NCBI GenBank assembly: GCA_964511025.1
Contig: CAZEDK010000002.1
Span: 1 to 59,147, forward strand
DNA: 59,147 nt
Reading direction: 5' to 3'
DNA from: CAZEDK01 sp964511025
GTDB lineage: Bacteria > Patescibacteriota > Gracilibacteria > UBA1369 > GWF2-33-10
Part shown: one piece after another, positions 57,507-59,147 of the stretch
Layout of the letters: each line of letters starts with the position of its first letter
How positions within the stretch are numbered: position 1 is the stretch's first letter
The notes under the pieces: generated by a model
The model's input: only the letters and a program-made list of their open reading frames with translations
Told to the model about the DNA's origin: nothing
The model's database searches: none
Program-made: the position numbers and the translations under genes

Positions 57507-58626
57507 TATCCACAGTCTCCAGCATCCAATCAATTCCTTTTTGTTTCAGTATCTTTTCACTTTCGCCAATCGGATTTAAGCCAACTAGCTTCATATCTGA
57601 ATCAACCATGATTTTGACAAGTTCTTGAAAAGTAACTCTTGACATCCATCCTAATTTATTTTGTGCCTTTGTAATATCAGCACATAAAAAATCTACTTCT
57701 GTAGGTCTAAAGTATCTTGGATCTATTTCAACGATAACTTCTCCGGTTTTTAAAGAAAAGGTTGAGGCTGAGGAGCAAATGATGCCTTTTTCTTTTGCCC
57801 CCCTTTCTTTCCATTCTAATTCAACACCAACGTGTTTGAAGGCGAGTTCTACGAATTCTCTCACAGAATGACTTTCACCGGTACCTATTACGTAATCATC
57901 TGGACTATCCTGTTGGAGCATTAGCCATTGACATACCACATATTCAGGCGCAAAACCCCAATCTCTTTTGGCTTCCAAGTTGCCAAGGTATAGCTTCTTC
58001 TGTTTTCCGGCAACAATGTTTGCTACTGCCCTTGTTATTTTTCTTGTTACAAAAGTCTCACCTCTCCTTGGTGATTCATGATTAAAGAGGATTCCATTAC
58101 AAGCAAACATATTGTATCCATCTCTGTAGTTAACAGTCATCCAGTAGGCATAGACCTTGGCTGCAGCGTAAGGACTCCTCGGCCTAAAATGTGTCTCCTC
58201 ATTCTGAGGAGCCTGAGCATCTCCAAACATTTCACTGCTGCTGGCTTGATAAAATTTGGTTTTAATGCCACTCCTTCTCACGGCTTCTAACAACCTCGTA
58301 GTTCCCAGACCGCTGATATCCCCGGTAAATTCTGGCATATCAAAACTAACACGCACATGGCTCTGTGCTGCTAAATGGTAAACTTCATCTGGTTGGATAT
58401 TATATATGAGATTAGTTATCTGGCTCGAATCAGAAAGGTCTCCATAATGAAGAAAAAGTCGTACATTGGGGTTATGTGGGTCACGATAAAGGTGATCAAT
58501 CCTGTCGGTGTTAAAGGTACTGGAACGACGAATAAGACCGTGAACTTCGTAACCCTTTGATAGGAGAAATTCTGCCAGATAGGAACCGTCCTGCCCTGTA
58601 ATTCCTGTTATGAGTGCTCTTTTCAT
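57496..58626 (-). CDS. gmd: GDP-mannose 4,6-dehydratase
   Basis: 376 residues, ATG start. Cofactor motif TGITGQDG at 7-14, RRSSTFNTDRIDHLY near 33, catalytic Y153/K157 in SPYAAAK, NGILFNHESPRRGETFVTRK near 177 and the C-terminal FRPTEVDFL block. This is a full-length canonical GMD. It begins 18 nt after the regulator, suggesting co-transcription. Its last codons and stop lie inside a repeat arm, so the extreme C-terminus may have been reshaped. Confidence 0.95.
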   Translation of the reverse strand: MKRALITGITGQDGSYLAEFLLSKGYEVHGLIRRSSTFNTDRIDHLYRDPHNPNVRLFLHYGDLSDSSQITNLIYNIQPDEVYHLAAQSHVRVSFDMPEFTGDISGLGTTRLLEAVRRSGIKTKFYQASSSEMFGDAQAPQNEETHFRPRSPYAAAKVYAYWMTVNYRDGYNMFACNGILFNHESPRRGETFVTRKITRAVANIVAGKQKKLYLGNLEAKRDWGFAPEYVVCQWLMLQQDSPDDYVIGTGESHSVREFVELAFKHVGVELEWKERGAKEKGIICSSASTFSLKTGEVIVEIDPRYFRPTEVDFLCADITKAQNKLGWMSRVTFQELVKIMVDSDMKLVGLNPIGESEKILKQKGIDWMLETVDSKE

Positions 58627-58644
58627 ATATAAATAAATTCTTAT

Positions 58645-59147
58645 CTAAATCCTGATATCAACAACTTTAGTGCAGTCCGGTATCTGTTGTACTTTCTCAA
58701 CATCCAATTCTTTTGTTAGCAAGAGAAAGTCGGGGATGTATGTATTTATCTCCTCGATACCTATTACATGATACCCAAATATCCTTATCTTCGTTTCATC
58801 ATCGACAATTGCAACAAGTTCCAGTTCTTTATCCTGGATAACAAGATAAGCCAACTCCATCAAATCTGTAACTCCGTAAAGAGCAACTCGTTTTTTGTCA
58901 TTAAATGGAATACTGCCAATCTTGTCTTCAACATCTTTCCGAACTGCCTTATAGAAATGAAAATTTCTGTCAAAAAATTTATATGCCAGTTGTGTTTTCT
59001 CTGCAATCCCTTTTGGCGTTAAAATATATTTCATCCTCCTAGAATTTACCCCCAACATCTTTACCAGTCCTCTTTTAGTAAGCTTTTTTAACGCAAAATT
59101 TATTGACGCAACATTAATACCCATCTGCGACGATAACTGACGTTGAG
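58645..59147 (-). CDS. EPS-associated MarR-type regulator with extra C-terminal Rossmann-like domain, 5' end cut by the window
   Basis: Reading continues without a stop from the first internal ATG (59124) to the right edge, adding QRQLSSQ, which completes the winged-helix recognition region QRQLSSQMGI-ALKKLTKRGLVK. The real start is therefore outside. This helix-turn-helix matches the EPS-associated MarR group that heads polysaccharide loci. After about 75 residues an extra domain begins, ALYGVTDLMELAYLV then LELVAIVDDE, with a nucleotide-binding-like beta-alpha-beta pattern. It probably controls the operon downstream. Confidence 0.8.
   Translation of the reverse strand, partial: QRQLSSQMGINVASINFALKKLTKRGLVKMLGVNSRRMKYILTPKGIAEKTQLAYKFFDRNFHFYKAVRKDVEDKIGSIPFNDKKRVALYGVTDLMELAYLVIQDKELELVAIVDDETKIRIFGYHVIGIEEINTYIPDFLLLTKELDVEKVQQIPDCTKVVDIRI

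Noticed and set aside
1..59147. CRISPR arrays, rRNA or tRNA genes, insertion-sequence transposases, ops/JUMPstart elements
   Set aside because: Looked for direct repeats with spacers, RNA landmarks, transposase motifs and the conserved ops core; none found.

Overview
The window is a dense, AT-rich (roughly two-thirds A+T by eye) surface-polysaccharide biosynthesis locus. All 48 recognisable protein genes lie on the minus strand, so transcription runs from the right edge to the left. Spacing is operon-like: several 4-22 nt overlaps, most gaps under 100 nt, and mixed ATG/GTG/TTG starts. The organism is not proven. The EPS-type MarR regulator, the many radical-SAM genes and a relic of a 23S-intervening-sequence four-helix-bundle gene would fit an anammox-type planctomycete (Brocadiales), but Omnitrophota, Nitrospirota or deltaproteobacterial lineages are also possible.

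Layout in transcription order. (1) 59.1-50.1 kb: a MarR-type EPS regulator (cut by the right edge), gmd and fcl for GDP-fucose, a Wzx-like flippase, an FkbM methyltransferase, a sulfotransferase, a GT4 glycosyltransferase and a second GMD-like dehydratase. (2) 50.1-39.2 kb: an orphan TPP-dependent E1 alpha/beta pair, an aldo-keto reductase fused to a ParB/sulfiredoxin-like domain, three unusual SDR epimerases, an RmlC-like epimerase, two B12-binding radical-SAM enzymes and an HddA-like GHMP sugar kinase. (3) 39.1-29.0 kb: an AsnB-like amidotransferase, a YfhO-like membrane protein, a GtrB-like GT2, two B12 radical-SAM enzymes and a SPASM radical-SAM enzyme. (4) 29.0-23.4 kb: a nonulosonic (sialic-type) acid module neuA-neuB-neuC with an epimerase and a capsule-synthesis-type transferase. 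(5) 23.4-11.6 kb: a methyltransferase, a B12 radical-SAM enzyme, a GT-C membrane protein, a second AsnB, a GtrB-like GT2, then GT2, GT4 and GT9 transferases, a radical-SAM pseudogene and another B12 radical-SAM enzyme. (6) 10.8-0 kb: two paralogous radical-SAM enzymes flanking a split transketolase, a GT2, a B12 radical-SAM enzyme, a sugar O-methyltransferase, two more radical-SAM genes and a GT-C membrane protein.

Together the genes could make NDP-sugars (GDP-fucose or a related deoxy sugar, a possible heptose derivative, a CMP-nonulosonate), assemble them with at least eight transferases, decorate them (amidation, O-methylation, sulfation) and flip the product across the membrane. I recognise no initiating phosphoglycosyl transferase, chain-length regulator or outer-membrane exporter.

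The outstanding feature is twelve radical-SAM genes, seven of them with a B12-binding-type N-terminus, plus one radical-SAM relic, interleaved with two separate TPP-enzyme pairs. This points to heavy radical or C-C bond chemistry on sugars or lipid carriers that standard polysaccharide pathways do not explain.
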